From VBCK01 sp035511515 (GTDB lineage Bacteria; Pseudomonadota; Gammaproteobacteria; Burkholderiales; Burkholderiaceae_F): 25,463 nucleotides of DNA. Numbering within the stretch: position 1 is the stretch's first letter; every line of letters starts with the position of its first letter. Shown here in pieces: positions 1 through 7,409 of this stretch. The position numbers were made by a program, and so were the translations under genes. The notes beneath the pieces were generated by a model. That model had not been told where the DNA came from. It worked only from the letters and a program-made list of their open reading frames with translations, and ran no database searches. The stretch spans positions 1-25,463 of the forward strand of contig DATKFG010000053.1 of NCBI GenBank assembly GCA_035511515.1. Direction: 5' to 3'.

Positions 1-386
1 ACGCCCTCGGGCACGGTGACCCAGCCGTTGACGTTGCGGTCGAATACGGCCGCGCGGCCCTCCTCGTAGCCCAGGTGCACGTCCTCCAGCCAGTTCAGGT
101 CCTGCCACTGCATGGTTTCCATGTACTTGCGCAGGAACGGCGTCAGGCGGCGATAGTCGGGCACCAGGTTGACGTCGTAGCGGTAGCCGATGTGCTGGCC
201 GATCTCCTTTTCGCGCTGGCTGTCCAGGCCCGCGGTCTTGATGAAGTGATCGATGTCGCGGACGCCGCTCTTGGTCGCTACCACACGCGCGGCTGCGGTC
301 TTGGTGCCGTTGCCTTTTGACGCCGACTTCGCCTGCTTGGCCTTCCTGGCGCGGGCGTACTTCTGCAGTTCGGTGATCTTCGCCAT
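1..386 (-). CDS. Unrecognised protein, C-terminus beyond window edge
   Basis: The first 128 codons of a gene that runs off the left edge. The ATG at 386 lies 7 nt after the TGA of the upstream FMN-domain gene, and a GAGGA Shine-Dalgarno-like sequence overlaps that stop, so the gene is very probably translated as the last visible member of the same operon. The first ~40 residues are rich in Lys, Ala and Arg and look like a basic disordered head. From about residue 43 the sequence becomes a globular-looking stretch with many aromatics and acids, containing GYRYDVNLVPDYRR and WQDLNWLEDVHLGYEEG. I do not recognise a family. Its position after the MgsABC-like genes suggests a role in the same methylamine/N-methylglutamate pathway, but that is inference only. 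It does not resemble the small or alpha subunits of sarcosine oxidase as far as I can see. Confidence 0.75.
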   Translation of the reverse strand, partial: MAKITELQKYARARKAKQAKSASKGNGTKTAAARVVATKSGVRDIDHFIKTAGLDSQREKEIGQHIGYRYDVNLVPDYRRLTPFLRKYMETMQWQDLNWLEDVHLGYEEGRAAVFDRNVNGWVTVPEG

Positions 387-393
387 GGCGTCC

Positions 394-1776
394 TCAGTAG
401 CGGTTCATGTCGGGGCGTCCGACCGTGTGCTGCGATCCGGCCAGCGGCACCATCGCCAGCGCCGAGGCCTCCATCGTCAGTGCCGCCAGGTCTTCGGGCT
501 CGAGGCTGTGCACATCGGTCTTGCCGCAGGCGCGCGCCATCATCTGCGCCTCGATCGTCAGGCAGTGCAGGAAGTTGTAGACGCGCTCGGCGGCGGCATC
601 GGGATCGAGTCGCTTGCGCAGCAGCGGATCCTGGGTGGCCACGCCGACCGGGCACCGCCCGGTGTGGCAGTGGTAGCAGTGGCCGGCTTCCACGCCGATC
701 TCCTTCTCGAAGTCGGCCTCCGGGATGTCCTTGTTGCAGTTCAGCGCCATCAGCGCGGAGTGGCCGATCGCGACCGCGTCGGCGCCGAGCGCGAGCGCCT
801 TGGCCACATCGCCGCCATTGCGGATGCCGCCGGCGTAGACGAGCGAAATCTCGCCCGTCTTGCCCACGTCGTCGAGTGCCTTGCGGGCCTGGCGGATCGC
901 CGCGATGCCCGGCACGCCGGTCTCCTCGGTCGCGATGTGCGGACCGGCGCCGGTGCCGCCTTCCATGCCGTCGATGTAGATGCTGTCGGGCCCGGTCTTG
1001 GCCGCCATCCGCACGTCGTCGTACACGCGGGCAGCGCCCAGCTTCAGCTGGATCGGGATCTCACCGTTGGTTGCTTCGCGGATCTCGTTGATCTTCAGCG
1101 CGAGGTCGTCCGGTCCGAGCCAGTCGGGGTGGCGGGCCGGCGAGCGCTGGTCGATGCCGGCCGGCAGCGAACGCATCTCGGCGACCTGGTCGGTCACCTT
1201 CTGCCCCATCAGGTGCCCGCCCAGGCCCACCTTGCAGCCCTGGCCGATGAAGAACTCGCAAGCGTCGGCCAGCCGCAGATGGTGCGGGTTGAAGCCGTAG
1301 CGCGACTGGATGCACTGGTAGAACCACTTGGACGAGTAGCGCCGCTCGTCCGGGATCATGCCGCCCTCGCCGGAGCAGGTTGCGGTGCCGGCCATGGTGG
1401 CGCCGCGCGCCAGCGCGATCTTGGCCTCGTAGCTCAGCGCGCCGAAGCTCATGCCGGTGATATAGACCGGAATGTCGAGCACCAGCGGTCGCTTGGCGCG
1501 CGGCCCGATGATCGTCTGGGTTTCACACTTTTCTCGATAACCCTCGATGACGAACCGCGTCAGCGTCCCGGGCAGGAACGTCAGGTCGTCCCAGTTGGGG
1601 ATCTTCTTGAACAGCGAGAACCCCCGCATCCGGTAGCGGCCCAGCTCGCTCTTGATGTGGATGTCGTCGATGACCTGCGGCGTGAAAATGGAGCTGTGGC
1701 CGATCACGTGCGTGTTGCGGCCGAGCTTCTTCTTCGTCGCTGGAACCGGGGCCGGAGCCTTGATTTCCTTCGCCAT
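394..1776 (-). CDS. mgsC: Glutamate-synthase-like FMN/Fe-S domain protein (MgsC/GlxD-like, N-methylglutamate synthase subunit C)
   Basis: A 460-residue stand-alone version of the FMN-binding domain of glutamate synthase large subunits. Visible marks are MSFGALS (residues 109-115), QLKLGAAR (243-250), the FMN/substrate loop GMEGGTGAGP (270-279), VYAGGIRNGGDV (313-324) and GADAVAIG (331-338). A cysteine cluster follows at C367, C370 and C375 (CYHCHTGRCPVG), matching the 3Fe-4S ligand region of GltB-type proteins. The ATG at 1776 is preceded by AAGGAAAG. The longer open frame upstream only overlaps the previous gene in another frame. In the N-methylglutamate pathway this subunit would transfer methylamine to a glutamate-derived carbon skeleton with the amidotransferase and GXGXG subunits. 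The same architecture is called GlxD in rhizobia, so methylamine as substrate is inferred from the neighbouring GmaS-like gene. Confidence 0.88.
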   Translation of the reverse strand: MAKEIKAPAPVPATKKKLGRNTHVIGHSSIFTPQVIDDIHIKSELGRYRMRGFSLFKKIPNWDDLTFLPGTLTRFVIEGYREKCETQTIIGPRAKRPLVLDIPVYITGMSFGALSYEAKIALARGATMAGTATCSGEGGMIPDERRYSSKWFYQCIQSRYGFNPHHLRLADACEFFIGQGCKVGLGGHLMGQKVTDQVAEMRSLPAGIDQRSPARHPDWLGPDDLALKINEIREATNGEIPIQLKLGAARVYDDVRMAAKTGPDSIYIDGMEGGTGAGPHIATEETGVPGIAAIRQARKALDDVGKTGEISLVYAGGIRNGGDVAKALALGADAVAIGHSALMALNCNKDIPEADFEKEIGVEAGHCYHCHTGRCPVGVATQDPLLRKRLDPDAAAERVYNFLHCLTIEAQMMARACGKTDVHSLEPEDLAALTMEASALAMVPLAGSQHTVGRPDMNRY

Positions 1777-1829
1777 GGGATGTGCTTTCCTTGGTCGGAA
1801 TGTCGTGAAGTAGGTGCCGCTTCGGCGCG

Positions 1830-2666
1830 TTACAGGATCAGCTTCTTCTCGGCTGGTTCGAGGTTGTCGTAGTTCCACAGCTGCCGGCCGGCAACGATTT
1901 TCTGCAGCTTGCGCACGCCGCCGGGCGCGGCCAGGCCGTACAGCTTGAGCTTGCGTTCGAGCCAGTCGGCCTCGACATCGGTGATCTCGCCCGGCACCGC
2001 GTCCACGCCCAGGCCGGCGATCTTGCCGCCGACGTAGATGGTGCCGTCGTACATCGAGTCGCCCAGGTTCTTGCCGGCGTCTCCCAGGATCACCATGCGT
2101 CCGCGCTGCATCATGAACCCGCAGAAGGCGCCGGCGCGGCCGCCGATGATGATGGTGCCGCCCTTCATGTCGATGCCGACGCGCGCCCCGACGTCGCCCT
2201 TGCAGACGAGGTCGCCCCCGCGCATCGCAGCCCCGAAGGTCGAGCCGGCGTTCTTCTCGATGACGACGGTGCCGGCCATCATGTTCTCGGCGCACGACCA
2301 GCCGACGCGGCCGGACACGCGGATATTGGGGCCGTCGACCAGGCCGCAGCCGAAATAGCCCAGGCTGCCCTGGATCTGCAGGTTCAGCCGGTTCAGGATC
2401 CCGACCGCGATGCCGTGCTTGGCGCCCGGGTTCTTCAGCACGATCGTGCCGTAGCCCTGGCCCATCAGCTCGCGCAGCTTCAGGTTGATCCGGCTCGGCT
2501 CCAGGTCGGTCGCGTCGAACTCGGCGCGCTTGCCAAAGTCGACCTCGAACGCCTGCGGATAGGTATAACGCGCCTCCTCTTCAGGGCGGAAAAAGCGCTG
2601 CTGGGTGCGTCCGGCGAGCTGCTCGGTGTGCATGCCGGAGTCGGCCGCTTTGGTCATCAGTGCCAT
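1830..2666 (-). CDS. mgsB: GXGXG-domain glutamate-synthase-like subunit (MgsB/GlxC-like)
   Basis: A 278-residue protein corresponding to the C-terminal right-handed beta-helix (GXGXG) domain of glutamate synthase, here as a separate polypeptide. The turns are rich in glycine and repeat with regular spacing: GYFGCGLVDGPNIRVSGRVG, NAGSTFGAAMRGGDLVCKGD, GARVGIDMKGGTIIIGGRAG and GDAGKNLGDSMYDGTIYVGG. In glutamate synthase this helix is structural and packs the amidotransferase against the synthase domain. The same scaffold role is expected here between the MgsA- and MgsC-like products. It starts 25 nt after the amidotransferase gene and ends 53 nt before the FMN-domain gene, consistent with one operon. 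A formylmethanofuran-dehydrogenase C-type protein also contains this fold, but the two flanking glutamate-synthase pieces make that reading unlikely. Confidence 0.88.
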   Translation of the reverse strand: MALMTKAADSGMHTEQLAGRTQQRFFRPEEEARYTYPQAFEVDFGKRAEFDATDLEPSRINLKLRELMGQGYGTIVLKNPGAKHGIAVGILNRLNLQIQGSLGYFGCGLVDGPNIRVSGRVGWSCAENMMAGTVVIEKNAGSTFGAAMRGGDLVCKGDVGARVGIDMKGGTIIIGGRAGAFCGFMMQRGRMVILGDAGKNLGDSMYDGTIYVGGKIAGLGVDAVPGEITDVEADWLERKLKLYGLAAPGGVRKLQKIVAGRQLWNYDNLEPAEKKLIL

Positions 2667-2691
2667 GGTCGTTGCCCGTTCGCGGTTGGGT

Positions 2692-3627
2692 TCAGCTCTG
2701 CCAGACGCGCACGTCGCCCTCGTAGGGGTCGAACGTGTCGATCTCGTGCGGGAAGATGCTGCGGATGGCCACCTCCTCCGAGGCCAGGGCGATGAAGCGA
2801 TCGCTCTCGTACAGCACCATCGGCTTGGCCGCCATCACGTCCTTGGCCATGCCCAGGCTGTCGGAAGTCGCCACCAGGTAGGTGAACACGCCGTCCAGCT
2901 CGGCGATCGAGTCGGTCATCGCGTCCTTCAGCGCGGCACCCTGGGCCATCCGGTCGGCCAGGTAGACGGCGATCAGCTCCGAGTCGCAGTTCGACACGAA
3001 ACGGTGGCCGCGCCGCTCCAAGGCCCGCCGCCCCTTCCAGTAGTTGGTCAGCTGGCCGTTGTGGACGACGGCGACGTCCGCGAACGGATAGGCCCAGTAC
3101 GGGTGGGCCGAGCGGATGTCCACATCGGACTCGGTCGCCATCCGGGTATGGCCGAGCGCGTGGGTGCCGGTGAAGCCTTGCAGGTCGTACTGGCCCGACA
3201 CCTGCGCCGCGTCGCCCAGGTCCTTGATCAGCTCCAGGCCCAGGCCCATCGACAGGATCTCGGCGCCGTCGACGTCCTCGATGTAGTTGGCCAGGCGCCG
3301 CCGGTCCCCCTCGAACGCGATCCGGTAGCGGAACGCGTACTCGGTGGCCGCCCCTGCCTCGAGGATCCTGGCACCGAGCTCCGCCAGCCGGCGGTCGACC
3401 TCGGCGCGGCGCTCCTTGACCTGACGGTGGATGTCGAAGCCCTGCGACATCTCGGCTCCCTCTGCGAGCTTGAAGCGGACGACCAGTTCGTGCCCGTGCG
3501 GCCTGCCGTAGAGCGCGTAGCCGGTCGAGTCGGGCCCGCGGTGCTTCATGGATTGAAGCATTGCGGTCATTTCCCGGCCGACGTCGCCGGTGGCGCCGCG
3601 ATGAATCAGTCCCGCGATTCCACACAT
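2692..3627 (-). CDS. mgsA: Class II glutamine amidotransferase-like subunit (MgsA/GlxB-like)
   Basis: A 311-residue Ntn-type class II amidotransferase. It begins MCGIAGL, so Cys2 becomes the N-terminal catalytic nucleophile once Met is removed. Further family marks are HRGPDSTGYAL (residues 30-40), GHTRMATES, the HNGQLTNY oxyanion/substrate segment and SNCDSELIAVYLADRM. In the N-methylglutamate synthase system the glutaminase-like domain is thought to release methylamine from gamma-glutamylmethylamide and pass it to the FMN subunit. In ordinary glutamate synthase the leaving group is ammonia from glutamine. The gene follows the glutamine-synthetase-family gene by 31 nt and precedes the GXGXG subunit by 25 nt. 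An insertion of about 80 residues between HRGPDSTGYAL and the GHTR motif matches GlxB-type rather than PurF-type enzymes in my judgement. Confidence 0.88.
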   Translation of the reverse strand: MCGIAGLIHRGATGDVGREMTAMLQSMKHRGPDSTGYALYGRPHGHELVVRFKLAEGAEMSQGFDIHRQVKERRAEVDRRLAELGARILEAGAATEYAFRYRIAFEGDRRRLANYIEDVDGAEILSMGLGLELIKDLGDAAQVSGQYDLQGFTGTHALGHTRMATESDVDIRSAHPYWAYPFADVAVVHNGQLTNYWKGRRALERRGHRFVSNCDSELIAVYLADRMAQGAALKDAMTDSIAELDGVFTYLVATSDSLGMAKDVMAAKPMVLYESDRFIALASEEVAIRSIFPHEIDTFDPYEGDVRVWQS

Positions 3628-3658
3628 GCCGTTTTTCTCCTTCGATAAATGGAGCAGG

Positions 3659-5125
3659 TCAGGGCAAGTAGTCCCAGTACTGCTTCACGTCCCAGTCGGT
3701 AACGGTCGCCATGAATTTCTCCCACTCGTCGCGCTTGTAGTGGGTGAAGACCCGGTACATGTCGCCCGGCATCGCGGCGCGGACGACCTCGTCCTGCTCG
3801 AGCGCGGTCAGCGCTTCCCCGAGCGACATCGGCAGCTTCTTGACTTTCTTGCCGGCCGCCATCGCGGCGTAGATGTTGCGCTCCTCGGGTTCGCCCGGAT
3901 CGAGCTTGTTGCGGATCCCGTCGTCGAAGGACTTCAGGATGGCGCCCGCCATCAGGTAGGGATTGACGGTCGAATCGACCGAGCGGTACTCGAAGCGGCC
4001 TGGCGCCGAGATCCGCAGCGCGCAGGTGCGGTTCTGGTAGCCCCAGTCCGCGTAGACCGGCGCCCAGAAGCCGGTGTCCCATAATCGGCGGTACGAGTTG
4101 ACCGTCGAGGAGCCGATCGCTGTGAGCGCGCCCACGTGCTTGATGATTCCGCCGATGCAGTGCAGGCCGATCGGGCCGGGCTTGGCCTCGCCCGGCAGCG
4201 GCAGGAAGGTGTTCTCGCCGCCGGTCAGGTAGGTGAAGTTGTCTTCCAGGCCTGGCAACTCGGGGTGTCCGAGGTTGTTGACGATCGTGCTGCCGCCGCG
4301 CCACAGCGACAGATTGTGGTGGCAGCCCGAGGCCGACACGCCCATGAACGGCTTGGTCATGAAGCAGGCGATCAGGTTGAACTCGCGCGCGACCTGGGCG
4401 CAGATCTGCCGATACGTCGTCAGCCGGTCGGCCGTGCGCAGGCAGTCGTCGAACATGAAGTTCAGTTCGAGCTGTCCCGGCGCGTCTTCGTGGTCGCCCT
4501 GGATCATGTCCAGGCCCATCGCCCGGCTGTACTCGATCGCGCGCATGAACACCGGCCGCAGCGACTCGAACTGGTCGATGTGGTAGCAGTTCGGCTTCGT
4601 GACTCCGCCCGAAGGCAGTCCGTCCTCGCCCTTCTTCAGCCACATCATTTCCGGCTCGCAGCCGTGGCGCAGGTGCAGGCCGCCGTGCGCCTTCTTGAAT
4701 TCCTCGTGGATCCGCCGCAGGTTGCCGCGGCAGTCGGAGGTCAGGTACCCGCCCGGGTTGTCCTTCTCCTCCCGGTTGCGAAAGCAGGTGCAGAACACGC
4801 GCGCGACGCGCTTGTCCCACGGCAGCTGGACGAACGTCTCCGGGTCCGGTATGCCGACCAGCTCGGAGGCCTCGGCTCCATAGCCGATGTAGTTGCGGTG
4901 CCGGTCGACGAACAGGTTCGCGGTGGAGCCGTACACGAGCTGAAAGCCCCGTTCCGCGGTTCGCTCCCAGTGATCGGCCGGGATGCCCTTGCCGACCACG
5001 CGCCCGGTGACGGAGACGAACTGGTAATAGATGTACTGGATCCCCAGCCGGTTGATCTCCGTGCGGACCCGCTTCACGAGCTCGTCGCGGCCCTTGGCGC
5101 TCACAGTGGCTTCAAGATCGGTCAT
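3659..5125 (-). CDS. gmaS: Glutamine synthetase family protein, probable gamma-glutamylmethylamide synthetase
   Basis: A 488-residue glutamine synthetase-family enzyme. The beta-grasp N-domain is followed by catalytic-domain marks: GCEPEMMWLKK, QGDHEDAPGQLELNF (metal/glutamate ligands), KPFMGVSASGCHHNLSLW (the equivalent of the KP...GSGMHVHLSL ATP/metal segment), and NRTCALRISAPGRFEYRSVDS followed by NPYL near the C-terminus. The ATG at 5125 has a G-rich Shine-Dalgarno (GGGGGGA). Ordinary GlnA would make glutamine from ammonia. Linkage to the MgsABC-like genes on one side and a sarcosine-oxidase-like flavoprotein on the other favours gamma-glutamylmethylamide synthetase (glutamate + methylamine + ATP), the entry step of the N-methylglutamate pathway. 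Rhizobial GlnT in glx clusters is the close alternative. Residues that separate methylamine from ammonia use cannot be judged without an alignment. Confidence 0.8.
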   Translation of the reverse strand: MTDLEATVSAKGRDELVKRVRTEINRLGIQYIYYQFVSVTGRVVGKGIPADHWERTAERGFQLVYGSTANLFVDRHRNYIGYGAEASELVGIPDPETFVQLPWDKRVARVFCTCFRNREEKDNPGGYLTSDCRGNLRRIHEEFKKAHGGLHLRHGCEPEMMWLKKGEDGLPSGGVTKPNCYHIDQFESLRPVFMRAIEYSRAMGLDMIQGDHEDAPGQLELNFMFDDCLRTADRLTTYRQICAQVAREFNLIACFMTKPFMGVSASGCHHNLSLWRGGSTIVNNLGHPELPGLEDNFTYLTGGENTFLPLPGEAKPGPIGLHCIGGIIKHVGALTAIGSSTVNSYRRLWDTGFWAPVYADWGYQNRTCALRISAPGRFEYRSVDSTVNPYLMAGAILKSFDDGIRNKLDPGEPEERNIYAAMAAGKKVKKLPMSLGEALTALEQDEVVRAAMPGDMYRVFTHYKRDEWEKFMATVTDWDVKQYWDYLP

Positions 5126-5191
5126 TTCCCCCCCTGTTTCTGAACCTTCTGCAAATCCGCTTTCGACTGGCGCGGCAACGGCCGCGGACCA

Positions 5192-6532
5192 TCAGCTCCA
5201 CGGGAAGGGGCTGTTGGAAGTCGGGTGCAGCTTGCCTTGCGCGAAGCGCGAGAAACGGAACGGCTCGAGCAGCTCGCTGGGCCGGCCGCAGATGTCCTCG
5301 GCAACCAGCTGGCCCACGCCGATCATCTTGTAGCCATGGTTCGAATCCGCGATCACGTAGGCGTTCTGGCAGAAGCGGTCGAACACGGGAAAATTGTCGG
5401 CGGTGAAGCTGCCGATGCCGCCCGACGGCTCCTTCTTATATAGAGGGGTCTTGCCCTCGAAACGCTTCTGGCAGTGCGCCAGCGCCGAGCACCACATGCG
5501 GGCGAAATCGTCGCCGACGACGAAATCGGGCGACTCCGGCCCGTAAGGGTCGATCCGAACCTGCGCCGGGTCGGCCTTGACCTTGAACGGCATCGCGCCG
5601 CCCTGGACGCCACCGAAGTGGAAGTCGGGCTTGTAGTAGATGCCCCAGAGCCGGTCGGTGATCACCGAATGGTCGATATCCGAATACAGCGTCGCGTCGG
5701 TGTCGACGTGGATCACCGGCGGCATCTGGCCGTCGTTGGTGCGCTGCAGTTTCGGATCGACGCCGAGCGTGCCCTCCTGCAGCGACCAGAAGGTCCACAT
5801 CGGAACGTTCTGGTGCAGTTTGCCGTCCCGGCCCTTGACCGTAATGGCTTCCGGCAGCCCGAGCATGTCCCAGATCTGCTTGACCCAGGGGCCGGCGCCG
5901 ACGACCACATAATCGCAGTCGATGTTGCCCTTGTCGGTCACGACCGTCTTGACGGCGCCCGAGCTGTCCTTGACGAAACCGGTCACTCGGATGCCCGTGA
6001 CGACCCGCACGCCCTCCTGCTCGGCTTTGGCGGCCAGGCCGTAGATCGAGGCGGTGTTATTGGCGTAGCCGCCCTTTTTTTCGTGCAGCACCGAGGTGAT
6101 GCCCTGGGCCTGCCAGTCGTCGAACAGGCCCTTCATGTAGGCCATCGAATCCTTGGCGCCCTCGATGAAGACCGACTCGTAGCCGATCTCCTTCTGCTGC
6201 TGGGCAATCGAGGCGACCTGCTCGTGCATGACCTCCGGGCTGATCTGCATGTAGCCGACCGGGTGGTAGCTGAACGCCTTCGGGTCGCTCTCCCAGACCG
6301 ACACGCTGTGGGCCATCAGTCGGCGCATCGCCGGCTGGAAGTAGTTGTTGCGGATCACGCCGCACGCGATGCCGGAGGCGCCCGAAGCGATGCCGGACTT
6401 GTCGACGACGAGGATGTCCTTGCCGCTGCCCCGGCCCGACTTGCGCAGCGCCTCGCCCAGGTGCCAGGCTGTGCTGAGCCCGTGGATACCGGCCCCGATG
6501 ATCAGGTACTTGGTCCGGTTTGGGAACGCCAT
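5192..6532 (-). CDS. FAD-dependent amine oxidoreductase, sarcosine oxidase beta subunit-like (DAO family)
   Basis: A 446-residue flavoprotein of the D-amino-acid oxidase/sarcosine oxidase beta group. The N-terminal Rossmann motif is GAGIHG (residues 13-18), followed by the acidic strand end ILVVD (40-44) and SGIASGASGIACG. A second nucleotide-side motif reads YVVVGAGPWVKQI, and the C-terminal segment GGIGSFTADNFPVFD and SNHGYKMIGVG fits this family. The ATG at 6532 follows GAGGGAG with good spacing. It is the first gene of the minus-strand operon and lies 66 nt before the GmaS-like gene. It may oxidise N-methylglutamate (as MgdA, the SoxB-like subunit, does with partners MgdBCD) or another N-methyl compound such as sarcosine or dimethylamine-derived adducts. 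None of the three expected partner subunits adjoins it, so substrate and complex are open. Confidence 0.85.
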   Translation of the reverse strand: MAFPNRTKYLIIGAGIHGLSTAWHLGEALRKSGRGSGKDILVVDKSGIASGASGIACGVIRNNYFQPAMRRLMAHSVSVWESDPKAFSYHPVGYMQISPEVMHEQVASIAQQQKEIGYESVFIEGAKDSMAYMKGLFDDWQAQGITSVLHEKKGGYANNTASIYGLAAKAEQEGVRVVTGIRVTGFVKDSSGAVKTVVTDKGNIDCDYVVVGAGPWVKQIWDMLGLPEAITVKGRDGKLHQNVPMWTFWSLQEGTLGVDPKLQRTNDGQMPPVIHVDTDATLYSDIDHSVITDRLWGIYYKPDFHFGGVQGGAMPFKVKADPAQVRIDPYGPESPDFVVGDDFARMWCSALAHCQKRFEGKTPLYKKEPSGGIGSFTADNFPVFDRFCQNAYVIADSNHGYKMIGVGQLVAEDICGRPSELLEPFRFSRFAQGKLHPTSNSPFPWS

Positions 6533-6666
6533 GGGATCACTCCCTCACTGATGGTCGTAGGCTGCGCCGCGGCTGGGCCCGGGGGCTTGACGCGGCGGCC
6601 AGATGGTGGCACAAGTATCAGCCAATTTCAAACCAATTTTGACCAATTCGGCCAAAAGGATCAAAT
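6533..6666. promoter_or_regulatory. Divergent promoter region between the flavoprotein operon and gntR
   Basis: The only spacer available for promoters of both the minus-strand methylamine operon and the gntR gene. The gntR-proximal ~50 bp are markedly AT-richer than the surroundings. They hold CCAATT at 6622, 6633 and 6643 plus CCAA at 6652, spaced 11, 10 and 9 bp, that is, on nearly the same face of the helix. The last of these forms an imperfect palindrome TTGACC-N5-GGCCAA (6639-6655, 5 of 6 arm pairs) 12 bp before the gntR ATG. On the minus strand GATACT is a possible -10 element, but no convincing -35 at 17 bp was found. Confidence 0.6.
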
Positions 6667-7401
6667 ATGGCTAGTAGTGGTCAGACCACTTTCCCCGGAA
6701 CAGCCGTGGGCATGCCGGACCCGGTGCGGGGCTCGGCGTGGATCACGGCCCAGCTGCGGCAGGCGATTCTCGATGGACGCTACGTACACGGCGAGAAACT
6801 GCCGGCCGAGCGGGAGTTCGCCTCGGCGTTCGGCGCCTCGCGGGCGACCGTGCGCTCTGCGCTGATCCGGCTCGAGACCGAGCGGCTCGTCACGCGCCGC
6901 CTCGGCGCCGGCACCTTCGTCAACTACGACGGCCATGGCGACGCCGAAGACGTCGCCGAGCTCACGAGCCCGCTGGAGCTGATCGACGTGCGCCTCGGGG
7001 TGGAACCGAACATGGTGCAGCTCGCGGTGCTGAACGCGACCGGCCGCGACATCGACCGCCTGGCCAACGCCATCGCCCGCATGGAGCGCTCGAGCGGCGA
7101 CACCGAGAGCTTCACGCTGTGGGACAAGGAGTTTCACGAGTTGATTTCGGAGGCGACCCGCAATCCGCTGATGGTGTGGGTCTATCGGCAGATCAACGCC
7201 GTGCGTACCCACGGACAGTGGACCGCGATGAAGGACAAGGTGCTCACGCCCGCGCGGATCGCCGAGTACAACCAGCAGCACGCGGCCCTTTACGAGGCGA
7301 TCCGGACGCGCGACGTCGAAGCCGCGGTCGCGATCATCACCAGCCACCTGCAATTCGCGCGCCGCCAACTGATCGGCGCCAGGCCGGGCGGCGCCGAATG
7401 A
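6667..7401 (+). CDS. GntR-family transcriptional regulator, FadR subfamily (FCD domain)
   Basis: A 244-residue regulator. The N-terminal winged helix-turn-helix spans about residues 17-82, with LRQAILDGRYVHGEKLPAERE, FGASRATVRSALIRLE and the wing RRLGAGTFV. The C-terminal FCD all-helical ligand domain spans ~95-235. It includes LIDVRLGVEPNMVQLAV, DKEFHELISEATRNP (the Asp/His metal-ligand helix), a QQHAALYEAI helix and the ITSHLQFAR helix, whose histidines complete the usual FCD metal site. The ATG at 6667 is preceded by AAGGA with 6-nt spacing. A second ATG at 6712 has a poor ribosome site. It is divergent from the flavoprotein/GmaS/Mgs operon and is most simply its regulator, responding to a pathway acid such as an N-methyl amino acid or glutamate derivative; the ligand is inferred. 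Confidence 0.92.
   Translation: MASSGQTTFPGTAVGMPDPVRGSAWITAQLRQAILDGRYVHGEKLPAEREFASAFGASRATVRSALIRLETERLVTRRLGAGTFVNYDGHGDAEDVAELTSPLELIDVRLGVEPNMVQLAVLNATGRDIDRLANAIARMERSSGDTESFTLWDKEFHELISEATRNPLMVWVYRQINAVRTHGQWTAMKDKVLTPARIAEYNQQHAALYEAIRTRDVEAAVAIITSHLQFARRQLIGARPGGAE
6676..6690. promoter_or_regulatory. Perfect FadR-subfamily-type palindrome inside the first codons of gntR
   Basis: The sequence AGTGGTCAGACCACT is a perfect 7-bp inverted repeat around a single central base. Its core TGGTCAGACCA matches the general TGGT-N3-ACCA operator shape of FadR-subfamily GntR regulators and is close to the known E. coli FadR core TGGTC-N-GACCA. It covers codons 4-8 of the gntR gene beginning at 6667. 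That suggests autoregulation by a bound repressor acting just downstream of the start. Binding is inferred, not shown. Confidence 0.6.
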
Positions 7402-7409
7402 AACACATG

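Noticed and set aside
253..1872. A 539-codon open frame on the plus strand over the FMN-domain gene
   Set aside because: Opposite strand contains the clear glutamate-synthase-like protein; the plus-strand translation has shadow composition.
6607..6625. TGGCAC near 6607 as a sigma-54 promoter
   Set aside because: The required TTGC-type second element at the right spacing is missing.
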